Position numbers and translations under genes: made by a program
In this document: positions 1 through 9,300 of the stretch, piece after piece
Numbering within the stretch: position 1 is the stretch's first letter
How the letters are laid out: each line of letters starts with the position of its first letter
Notes under the pieces: model-generated
Seen by the model: the letters and a program-made list of their open reading frames with translations, nothing else
Database searches by the model: none
What the model was told of the DNA's origin: nothing
Source: an uncultured Oscillochloris sp.
Lineage (GTDB): Bacteria > Chloroflexota > Chloroflexia > Chloroflexales > Chloroflexaceae
Direction of reading: 5' to 3'
NCBI GenBank assembly: GCA_903877945.1
Contig: CAIRFY010000375.1
Location: 1 to 20,164 of the forward strand
DNA length: 20,164 nucleotides

Positions 1-558
1 AAGAGCCACCGCGCCACGGGCCAGATCCGCCACCGCCGAACACGGCTCGGTGTCGGCTGAGTAGGCGAGTGCCAGGCCGCTTGCGGCGTGCTCAACGCGC
101 AGAGCCAGGCACGGGCGGCTGTGGGCGGTCAGCGCCGTGCGAACATGCCAGCCTTCGGCGAGAGGGATACGATCACCAGCCTGCAGCTCCGTCCAGATAA
201 TGGGCGGATGCACGTCATCAAGGGCGAAGGCGTCGAGAATGCGCTGCACAAGCTCCAGAGTTGGTGCCAGGCCGTAGATCGGCAGCGGCTCGGTGCGCCC
301 AGCCAGACGCAGGCTGAACAGGAGTACCGTCAGTCCGTTGATATGATCGCAGTGGCTGTGTGTAAGCAGGACGCCCTGGAGCGGGGCAGACTCCGGGCCA
401 CCCAGCGGGTCGATCCCAGCCCGCAGCAGGCGCTGGTAGGTGCTGCCGCCAACGTCGATCAGCAGGGGGCCGCCCGGCCCATCCCAGACCATATGGGTGT
501 TCTCGCGGTCGGCGTCGGGTACGCCGGTGCCGGTGCCAAGCAAAATCATACGGGGCAT
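1..558 (-). CDS. Ribonuclease Z-like metallo-beta-lactamase fold hydrolase (C-terminus cut off by window edge)
   Basis: The reading frame stays open from an ATG at 558 to base 1, giving 186 residues without a stop. The N-terminus (LGTGTGVPDADREN) matches the usual start of the RNase Z/ElaC branch of the metallo-beta-lactamase fold. The metal-binding HxHxDH motif is THSHCDH (H67, H69, D71, H72). Further on, H146 in TAHSRPCLALRV and D169 in YSADTEPC sit where this family has its next zinc ligands, so the visible half is that of an intact dinuclear metal hydrolase. The last ligand His would lie beyond the edge. No strong Shine-Dalgarno precedes the ATG; a second in-frame ATG lies at 549. The gene follows the CHASE4 kinase by 91 bases on the same strand. 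The substrate is not determinable: tRNA 3' processing, phosphodiesters and other small molecules are all possible in this family. Confidence 0.85.
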   Translation of the reverse strand, partial: MPRMILLGTGTGVPDADRENTHMVWDGPGGPLLIDVGGSTYQRLLRAGIDPLGGPESAPLQGVLLTHSHCDHINGLTVLLFSLRLAGRTEPLPIYGLAPTLELVQRILDAFALDDVHPPIIWTELQAGDRIPLAEGWHVRTALTAHSRPCLALRVEHAASGLALAYSADTEPCSAVADLARGAVAL

Positions 559-602
559 TGTTGTTGTCCGTTAGAATCGGAGGCGTCCTGTTGCGGAATC
601 TT

Positions 603-637
603 CCCTCACCCCCTGGGAGATGGGCAGAGGCTGAGGG
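603..637. repeat. Degenerate GC-rich palindrome between the MBL gene and the CHASE4 kinase gene
   Basis: The arms CCCTCACCCCCTG (603-615) and CAGAGGCTGAGGG (625-637) pair at 11 of 13 positions. The outer arm CCCTCACCCCC is the same as in the palindromes near 12.1 and 15.2 kb, so this looks like a decayed, shortened member of that repeat family. It lies just past the kinase stop codon, where it could fold in the transcript. No T-run follows, so I do not call it a terminator. Confidence 0.5.
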
Positions 638-649
638 CCGTCCTGCGGG

Positions 650-2542
650 CTACAGTGCGGCGGTGTTGGCCTGATCCACGAGCACCGTGGCATCCGAGGC
701 GGCGGCGCTCGGCAGCGTGAAGCGGAAGACACTGCCCACATCAGGGGTACTCTGGACGTTGATCGTGCCCCCGTGCAACTCCACCAGCGAGCGGGCGATG
801 CTCAGCCCGAGCCCGGTGCCACTGATCTGCGCACTCAGCACGCTGTCGGCGCGGTAGAACGGCGTAAACAGCCGCTCCATCTCGGTATCGCTCATGCCAA
901 TGCCTGTGTCGTGGACCGCGACCTCCACCTGACTCGCATTGACACTGCTGGCTCGAATCTGCACCCGCCCGCCGGAGCGGGTGTACTTTATCGCATTGGT
1001 GATCAGATTCGCAAGGATCTGGTCGAGCCGGTGCGCGTCGGCGCGCACAGTCGGTAGGTCGGGCGGAATCTCAACCGATACCGCCACCTGCTGCTGCGTG
1101 ATCTGCTGCTCCAGCATCGCCAGCACCGATGTGACCGCCGGGGCAACGGCCAGTTGCTCGATATGCAGATCGACCCGTCCGGCATCGAGCTGGCCCATCA
1201 CGAGCAGATCGTTCACCATCGCCTCCATACGCCGGGAGTTCTGCTGGATCATCTGGAGGAATTGCTCCTGCTCCGGCGTGATCGCTCCGCCGATCCCGTG
1301 GAGCATGAGGTCGGCGTAGCCACGGATGGGAGTGAGCGGGGTGCGTAGTTCGTGAGAAACAGTGGCGAGGAAATTGCGGCGCGACGCGATCACGTCCTTC
1401 CACATCTGTTCGCGCTGCTCCTCGGCCTCGCGCCGCTCGTGTTCCGTCTGTTCGAGGGCGCGCATGGTCTCGTTGATCGTGTTCGCCAGGAGGCTGAACT
1501 CATCATGACCATCAATAGCTACCCGGTGCCTGAGATCTTTATCGATGCCGATCAGCTTCACATTCTGGATAAGCAGTCCCAGCCGCTCAAGCACAAGCTG
1601 GTTGAGGAGCTTCGCCAGTGTGAACATGGCGATCAGGCCCGCGATGACAAAGGTCATCAGCGTGTAGAGGGCTGTGGTGCGACCGATCTGCACGATCTCG
1701 CGACTGCTGTTCACCTGGATCAGCAGTGTCGGCGCTCCGCTGGCGCTTATGATGAGGCCGTAGCCAGCCACGCTATCTACAGTTAATGGTGTTACGACCG
1801 GTGCGCCCGTCGTGGTGATCTTCCCCACGGTACTGCTGATCTCCTCCGGCAGATCTGGCAGATCGAGACGGTGAATCTGCACGTCTAGCCGCAGTTGCGT
1901 GCCAAATTCTGCGATCCGCGTCGCATCAAGAGTTCGCCCCATGATCATCGTACCCATACTCGGGCCAACAAAGTTGTTCGTCAGGATCGGGTGTGCGCTC
2001 AGGAGCAGCGGTAGTCCCGGCAGTTGAATGATCTCAGTAGCCCCGTGATCTGGCCCGATCTGGCTGAGCAGCCCCGATGCGTTGATGCGGCGCAGCACCT
2101 CGGCATCGTTCGCCGTCACCCTGGTCGCATCGAACTGATACGTCTTGTAGGCGCGCATCTTACCTGCCGTGTCGAGAATAATCAGCAGGTTCAGCCGATT
2201 GGTCTCAAAACTGGTTTGGTTGAAGATCTGCTCAACAAAACCGTCGTTGCGGCCCTGAGCGAAAGCGTAGGCATCATCCCAAGAAGCATTGTCGCGTGTT
2301 AGTTGAAGCAACTGCTGGCGCTCGTCGTCAATCGTATTGATCGCCCGCTCGACATTGCTGATGACGGTGCGGCGCTCAAGCTCGGTGAATTGAACGAAGA
2401 TGATCGCCTGGAGGGGCAGAAAAAGCACAATCAGAAGGAAGAACAGCGCGATGCCAACTACGCGCTGAGTCCTACGGACGATGCCAGGGGAGGTCATCGT
2501 AAGGAGGGAGGATGTTGCTGCTGGCTCTTGAAATATTGGCAT
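650..2542 (-). CDS. Membrane sensor histidine kinase, CHASE4-HAMP-HisKA-HATPase
   Basis: The longest frame (GTG at 2584, 644 residues) holds a membrane helix at about 42-66, an extracytoplasmic CHASE4-like domain (DNASWDDAYAF near 99-108 is the typical W-DD-Y core), a second helix at about 305-326, a HAMP linker to about 385, HisKA with phosphoacceptor H411 in SHELRTPLTPIRGY, then an HATPase with N530 in the N box, D559 in DTGIGM and GTGLGLS at 589-595. All catalytic motifs are present. It should autophosphorylate on an external cue; no receiver domain or DNA-binding part is attached. The GTG start would overlap the upstream hydrolase gene by 37 bases with poor ribosome-binding context, so I place the start at the ATG at 2542, 5 bases after the hydrolase stop. 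A third candidate at 2497 (MTSPGIVRRTQ) would give the most usual N-terminus before the first helix. Last kinase of the minus-strand run; partner unknown, possibly the regulator at 13293. Confidence 0.9.
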   Translation of the reverse strand: MPIFQEPAATSSLLTMTSPGIVRRTQRVVGIALFFLLIVLFLPLQAIIFVQFTELERRTVISNVERAINTIDDERQQLLQLTRDNASWDDAYAFAQGRNDGFVEQIFNQTSFETNRLNLLIILDTAGKMRAYKTYQFDATRVTANDAEVLRRINASGLLSQIGPDHGATEIIQLPGLPLLLSAHPILTNNFVGPSMGTMIMGRTLDATRIAEFGTQLRLDVQIHRLDLPDLPEEISSTVGKITTTGAPVVTPLTVDSVAGYGLIISASGAPTLLIQVNSSREIVQIGRTTALYTLMTFVIAGLIAMFTLAKLLNQLVLERLGLLIQNVKLIGIDKDLRHRVAIDGHDEFSLLANTINETMRALEQTEHERREAEEQREQMWKDVIASRRNFLATVSHELRTPLTPIRGYADLMLHGIGGAITPEQEQFLQMIQQNSRRMEAMVNDLLVMGQLDAGRVDLHIEQLAVAPAVTSVLAMLEQQITQQQVAVSVEIPPDLPTVRADAHRLDQILANLITNAIKYTRSGGRVQIRASSVNASQVEVAVHDTGIGMSDTEMERLFTPFYRADSVLSAQISGTGLGLSIARSLVELHGGTINVQSTPDVGSVFRFTLPSAAASDATVLVDQANTAAL

Positions 2543-2547
2543 AGCGC

Positions 2548-3384
2548 CTACAGATATTCGCGCTGGTTTACCCGCCTCCGCCACTCCTCTTTGATCTCCA
2601 CCGGTGAACCCTGCGAGACCAAGAAGTCGAGCAGGAGGCGCGAGAATGTATTTGACTGCTCCAGAAACGGGAAGTGGTTCGCTTTCGGCAGCGTGATCAT
2701 CTGGGACAGATGGGCGCTCGAGTCATTAAGGAAACGTGCGTGTTCGTCGGTGACGATCATATCTTTGCCGCCGTACACCGCCAGCAGTGGCACCGTGAGA
2801 GCCTCCAGCGTTGATCGCAGATCGGTGTCGAGCAGCGACTCCTGGACACTCGCCAGCACCGTCTCGCTGATGCTCTCCGTATCCTCGTAAAGCCCCTTTT
2901 GGACATCGGGGTCGGCGATGGGGATAGAGCGGATCAGCTTGGCCCAGACATTTGTTGACTGGCTGCGCCCAAGCAACTTCGAGAAGGTGCCCGGCTTCAC
3001 GTGGCCGCTCAGCACACCCCCATACAGCGGCGTACAGACCGCCATCACCTTCGTAAAGCGCTCGGGCTTCTCGCGGGCCGCACGGATGGCCACCATGCCA
3101 CCCATGCCGTGGCCCACCAGATGTGCCTGCGGGATGCCCATCTGCTCCATAAAACAGTTGAGCATATCAACATAGCTAGAGATCGTAAACAGCGATCCGC
3201 GACGGTCGCTCTCACCGTACCCCCAGAAATCGAGGGCGTAGGCGCGGTATCGCTCCGACGCCAGATCCATCGTAGGCACCCAGTAGCGCCACGATCCGAT
3301 CCAGCTATGGAGGAATATGATCGGCTGGCCCCGTCCGAAGACTTCATAGTGAACCAGTCGGTTGTCAAGATGGATTGCGCTCAC
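2548..3384 (-). CDS. Alpha/beta-hydrolase-fold protein with Gly at the nucleophile position
   Basis: The 278 residues form a standard alpha/beta-hydrolase with no signal peptide: oxyanion loop FLHSWIGSW (24-32), LDFWGYGESD (51-60), nucleophile elbow, acid D208 in YGGKDMIV and H237 in NHFPFLEQ. The elbow reads LVGHGMGGM, so residue 93, where Ser is expected in GxSxG, is Gly; the codon is an unambiguous ggc. The Asp and His are kept. Unless another residue substitutes, the protein should not be a normal serine esterase. The start is a GTG whose bases overlap the stop of the giant kinase as GTGA, so translation is coupled, and the CHASE4 kinase follows by about 5 bases. Being locked between two sensor kinases suggests a ligand-binding or regulatory role, comparable in idea to RsbQ, the alpha/beta-hydrolase partner of RsbP in Bacillus. 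That parallel is inference. Confidence 0.9.
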   Translation of the reverse strand: MSAIHLDNRLVHYEVFGRGQPIIFLHSWIGSWRYWVPTMDLASERYRAYALDFWGYGESDRRGSLFTISSYVDMLNCFMEQMGIPQAHLVGHGMGGMVAIRAAREKPERFTKVMAVCTPLYGGVLSGHVKPGTFSKLLGRSQSTNVWAKLIRSIPIADPDVQKGLYEDTESISETVLASVQESLLDTDLRSTLEALTVPLLAVYGGKDMIVTDEHARFLNDSSAHLSQMITLPKANHFPFLEQSNTFSRLLLDFLVSQGSPVEIKEEWRRRVNQREYL

Positions 3385-6300
3385 GAGGCGTCCTCTTCAG
3401 CGTTCGGTTTCGTCTGCTCAAGCGGGATAATGAAGCTGAAGGTGCTTCCCTTCCCGATCTCACTGACCACCCACATCTCGCCACCGTGCTGCTCAATCAG
3501 CGCCTTGGCAATCGAGAGACCGAGACCCGTGCCGCCTGCCACATCACGCAACGGATTATCGGCGCGGTAGAACGGTCGGAAGAGCTTCTTCCGCTGGTCA
3601 GGTGACATGCCAACGCCCGTGTCTTCCACATCGACCTGCATCATGTTCGCACGATTCAGGAAGGCGCGCACCTGGATACGCCCGCCCTCAAACGTATATT
3701 TTACCGCGTTTGAGAACAAGTTAAACACCACCTGCGTGATCCGTTTCGGATCGGCCATCACACGCGGCAGATTGGCGGGCATGTCGATCAGCACCGTCAT
3801 CGACTTGCGCTCGTACTCTAGCCGCAGTGACTGCACAACCTCGTCGATCACATCCGGGATCGTGACAGGTGAGAAGTTTAGTCGCTTCGAGGAGTCAGGA
3901 CGTGAGAACTCAAGGATGTCCTCGATCAGGGATTTCAGACGGTTGGTGTTGTTTCTAATAATCCCCAGGTAGCTCACCTGGTCGGCGCTCATCAACTGGG
4001 TGCCGCTGAGCAGAAGCACGTCCACATAGCCCTTGATCGCCGTGAGCGGCGTGCGCAGTTCGTGGCTCACATCGGAGATAAACTGGCGCTTAGCCTCGTC
4101 GGCCTCGATCTCGCGGGTGATGTCGCGCAGCACCATCACATCGCCGTAGCCCTGGTCGCCCGGCCCGATCACGGGGGCGATATTGAGCGCAATCACCTGG
4201 TTCGGGTTGGTCAGGTCGAGGAACGTGGTGTAGATAGTCTGACTCTGGCGCACCTGCTTGAGTCCGTTCATCAGCCCGTTGTAGATCGTCTGCGCCCGCT
4301 TGCGCTGGGTTTCGTCCCCGCCATAGGTTGCCAGCGTGCTGATCGGTTGGCCAAGCAGTGTACTGGACGGTACCTCAAGCACGAGTTCGGCCGCCGGGTT
4401 AAACAACGTCACCGTGCCCTGTGGATCGAGGACGATCACACCCTCCGTCACCGAGCGGAACACGGCCGCGCTCTTCGAGCTCTCCTCGCGCTGCTCCTCA
4501 AGCAGCACCGAGTTGCGGGTGGCTAGTTCGGTGATGAAGCTGTAGAGTTGGGCGTTGCTCACGGCAGACGCCACCACGCTGGCGATGGTGCCCAGCAGGT
4601 TCATCTGCGAGTCGGTGAAGTGGCCCACGGTCACGCTAGAGAGTACCAGCACACCGATGGAGGTATCGCTCGTTTTCAGGGGTACAGCCGCCACCGAGCG
4701 CACATCTTCGGCGCGGCCCGGCTCCTGCACCCAGCGCTCATCGCACAGCACGTCGGCGATATTCACCGATTCCTGGTGGCGCATCACCCAGCCCGAGAGA
4801 CCCTCGCTACCGCTGAACGAGATCGGGATGTTCGTCCCGCGTACATCACCGCGACTGAAAAGCACGGCCCGACACATCAGGGCACCGTTCTCCGTGTCGC
4901 GGAGCATAATCGATCCGTGTGCAACGCCCAGGTTTTCCGATATGAGCTCCAGGGCGCGCTGGATGACGCTATCGAGATCGAGCTGCGATGTCAGCTCCAG
5001 GCTGATCTCGTGAACTGCCTCCAGACGATCTTTCTCCTCGGAGAGCTGGCGAGTGGCCTGCTCAAGCTCGGCGGTGCGCTCAGAGACGCGCCGCTCTAGG
5101 TCGGCGGCCAGGTTGCTGATCTGGTCAAACAGACGCGCATTCTGGATGGCCTGGCTGGCCTGGCTGGCCAGAGCAAAAGTGACCTCGACGGCCTCGGCGT
5201 CGTAGGCGTCAGCGTCATCCGCCCCGATGGTGAGCAGGCCAACCAGCTCGTTATCGACCAACAGCGGCGCACCGATCCACGAGCGGGCCTCCCAGCCCAG
5301 CTCTTGGATGGCGCTGAAGCGTGCGTCGTTTTGGGTATCGGCCAGCATCAGCGGTCGTCGCTCGACGGCGATTGACTGGAAGAGGGCCATATGCTCCACA
5401 TCAAAGTCGGCATTGAGTAGGCGTGCGTCAGTCAGTCCACGGGCCTCGGTGATCTGGAGCAGGCCGTAGCCCTCGTCGCGCAACAGCACGGCGGCGCTAT
5501 CGTAGCGCACCACGCGGGCCAGTTGATCGAGGATAAGGGTCTGGATCTCACGCAGCGCCAGGGTACTGGTGAACGACTGGGCCACATCGCGCAGGGTATC
5601 GGCCAGGCGACGGCGCTGCTGTTCGCGCTGGAAGAGCTGGGCGCTCTTGAGAGTCTGGCTGGCCTGGGTCGCCAGGATGGAGATCAGCGAGATGTGGTGG
5701 GCGTTCCAATCTACGGCGGTGCGCGAGCCGACCCAGAGGATGCCCAGGTGATTGTCGTGCGAGCCGATCACGACGCCGAGGGCGCTGCGGATGCCCAGAT
5801 CCACTGCATGCTGGTTGCGGACGGCGTGATCAACTGTGGTCAGATCGGAGATCGCGAGCGGCTGCTCGCGCTGGAGCAACTGGCCGGTCAGGCCGCTCAG
5901 GTGGAACTCAAGGTCGTGATCCACCACGATGCTGCCGCGATCCATGAGCAAGGGATTGCAGATTTGCCCGTGGCTGTCGAGCCGCAGAACCGCGCAGACC
6001 TCCACGCCGATCAGGCGCAGAGCTGCGTCGGCCACCATCAACTGCGTCTCGTCCGGGTTCAGGGTGCCCGAGAGGTTCTGCGTCACCTCGAAGAGCGTGG
6101 TCATCTCCTGGGCGTTCTGGCGCGTCTCGCTGAATAGGGTCGCGTTATTGATCGCCACCGCCGCCTGGTTCGCGACGGTTGTCAGAAAGCGCAGGTCGTT
6201 CTCATCAAAGGCGTGCGGCTCGTAACTCTGGAGGTTGATCACGCCGATCACCTTGCTGCCGAAGATGATCGGCACCACCAGAAACGATTGCTCCACCTGT

Positions 6301-9300
6301 TCGGTGATCCCGCTAAGCTCATCCTCCACGTGGAGATCGCGCCTACGGGCATCCTCGACGCTATAGATCAGGAGCGGCTGACGGTTACGCAGAACCCAGC
6401 CGTTGGCCCCATTAGCCTCAGTGATCGAGATCGGAGTCAGCTCGATAGGCTGATTGGCATCATAGGCAATCGGGTAGCGGAGTATCCCTGTCTGTTCGTT
6501 ATAGATGCCGATCAGCGACGTACTCACATCGAGGATCTCGCCGATGCCGTGGTGCAGGCGATCCAGGAGATCGTGCTGCTCCAGGGTTGAGTTCACCGCC
6601 TCGCTGATCGCGTTGATCGTCGAGAGCTCACTGATGCGTCGCTCGCGCTCCTGGAACAGCCGGGCATTCTCCAGCGCCGTCGCCGCCTGGTCGGCCAAGC
6701 CCACCAGCAGCAGCATCTCATCGTCGCTAAATCTGCGCACGTAGTTGGTCATCACGCTAAGCACACCAACGATGCGCTCGCGGTAGACCACCGGCACGCC
6801 CATGAAGGAGATCAGGTTGTTATCGCGCTCATAGTTCGGGTAGAGCGACCCGCCGCTCACGCGCACATCATCAATGATCAGCGGTATCCCGGTCTCAGCG
6901 ACTCGCCCGGTGTGGCCCTGTCCTACTGGCACGCGCATCTCACTTTTGCGCTCGGACGGAATGCCGTCCATCGCTGCCGGGAAGAGCATCCTCCCACCCT
7001 CATCGCTGATCGTCCACAGGGCCACGGTGGTGACGTTGAGTTGGCGGCTGACCAGTTCCATCAGCTTGCTGAGTACTTCTTCGGGTTGAAGCAGCGAAGA
7101 AAGGATGCGTGCCGCATCGAGCAAGGTACTCAGTTCGCCCACCTTCACACCGAGGGCGTTGGCGCTGGAGTTAGCCGCGTCGAACGCCTGGGTACGGGCG
7201 ATGGCGGTGGTGACCTGGTTCGCAATCGTCAGGCACAGATCGAGAGCCTGGGGCCGGAACTCGCCGGTGCGTCCCACAAAGTCCAGCCCGATTCCGCCGA
7301 TGACCTCGTTGTTCATTACCAGCGGGATCAGCGCTATTGTACGAATGTCCATCTCACGGAAAATCGCGTGGGAATGGATGAGGATCGGATCGTGCTGCGC
7401 ATCATCTGAAATAAAAGGCGTCTTGTTGGTGTCGATCCACGCCACCAAGGGGTTATCGTCGAGCGGGATGGTGATCGCGTCCATATCACCGCTAGGCACC
7501 AACTCGGCCACGGCGGTACCTCGTCCGGCCTTCCGGTCGTAGAAGATCAGCCGCGACTGATCCACACCGGTGGCCTCGGCCATAGATTCGACAATGCCCT
7601 GGTAGATCTTCTGCACATCAGACTCGGTGGCGGCCATCGCCGAAACGCGGTTCAGCAGATCGAGTTGCTGAACCTGTTCGCGGGCCTGGGCCAGCAAGCG
7701 GGCGTTCTGCACACCCAGGGCCAACTGGTTGGCCACGGTCGTCAAGAATGATCGCTCGCGGTCACCGTAGATATTTGGCGTGTAGCTCATCACCGCCATG
7801 ACGCCCACCACGCGCCCATCGCCCACCAGCAGTGGCACACCGAGCCAGGCCGCCGAGCTGCGCTCACTGCCGAACTTCACCGGCGTGAATCCGCGCTCTG
7901 CCTGCTCCTTCGCCAAATCCTGGAACTGGAGCGGCTGGCGCGTGCGAATAATATGGGCGGCCATGCTCCCCTCGCTGGGGGCGTGCGCCACGCTATCGAT
8001 CGTGTCGCTGCCCTCGTCCACCTTGTACGCGAGGACAATCTCGTTGTTCTCGTCTTGGTAAATGAAGGTGAAGAAGGAGTCCATCGTCAGCGAAACCGCA
8101 AGCTGGGTGTAGACCCGGTGCAGCATCAGGGGCAGATCCATCGTCGAACTGGTGATCCGACCGATCTGGTTGATTACATCAAGCTCGGCGATGCGGCGCT
8201 CGCGCTCACCGAACAGGCGGGCGTTCTCCAGAGCGATTGCCAACTGACTGGCCAGGGCGCTCAGGAACTGCTGGTCGCGCTCAGAAAAGGCGTTTGGCCT
8301 AAAATCCTGCACACTCAGCACACCGATCACCCGGCCCTGGCTCACCAGCGGGATGCCGAGCCAGGAGCGCACCTCGTTGCTGTTCTCGGCAAGCGAGACC
8401 GCACTGGTAGTCACATCGGTCTGGAGATGCATGTCATTGACAAGCAGCGGTTTGCTGCTATCGATGATCATGCCGCTCAACCCTGATTTTGGCACCGTCG
8501 CCTTATGGTGCTGCGGCATCATCTCGCCCTGGTGTAGGAACTGCTCGAAGCGCAGCAACTGGTGATCGGGCTCGTAGCGGGCAACAAAGAAGAAGCTAGG
8601 TGTGCCCAGGTAGGCGGCAATCCCTTGGTAGACCCGCTTCAGCAGGGTGTCGAGGTCGATAGAACTGGTGGCGGCGCTGCCCACCTGGAAGAGAGCTGCC
8701 ATCTGCTCAGCGCGGGCGCGGGCATCGCGCAGCAGGTAGTAGTTCTCGATGGCGATGGCCGACTGGTCGGCGAAGATCTCCAGGGGTTCCACCGTGCGAA
8801 CCGTAGGCCGCTGACGATCCTGCGGGTCGTCGGCGAACATCAGGCCAAGCATATTGCCCTCGGTCGAGTAGAGCGGCACGCAGAGCCGGTCGTTGCGCTG
8901 CCACTCGTCGGGCAGGCGCACATCGTCGAAGGAGGTATAGCTAAAGACCGAGGTGTCGAAACCCTGCTCAATGGCGGCGGCCTCATCGGCGGGTACAAAG
9001 TAGCTGTGCCCAACGCGGAACCGCGAGTCGAGGTAGCGCGTGGCTAGAGCCTCGGGCATCGGGCGCTCGCCCATCTGCCCCAGTTCGCTGAGCGGAATAC
9101 CGGCGGCAGACACGGGCCGCAGCACGTGGACATCATCGGGGTCGGCCAGACAGAACACAATCGTGCGAAAGTTGGCCGAGTCGGTCACGCTGTAGCTAAC
9201 TTGCTCCAGGAGGTTCTCCAGCGAGCGGTCGGCGCGCAATGCCTGGCCGATCCCTAGCACATCGTTGAGCATCGAGACACGGCGCTGGAACATGCGCGAG

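Noticed and set aside
88..720. A plus-strand open frame of 210 codons at the left edge
   Set aside because: It is antisense to the RNase Z-like gene, whose metal-binding motifs are clear, and runs through the gap into the kinase gene.
5143..5169. Short tandem TGGCCTGGC repeat
   Set aside because: It is inside the giant kinase and simply encodes the ASQASQA stretch of a GAF terminal helix; no reading-frame effect.
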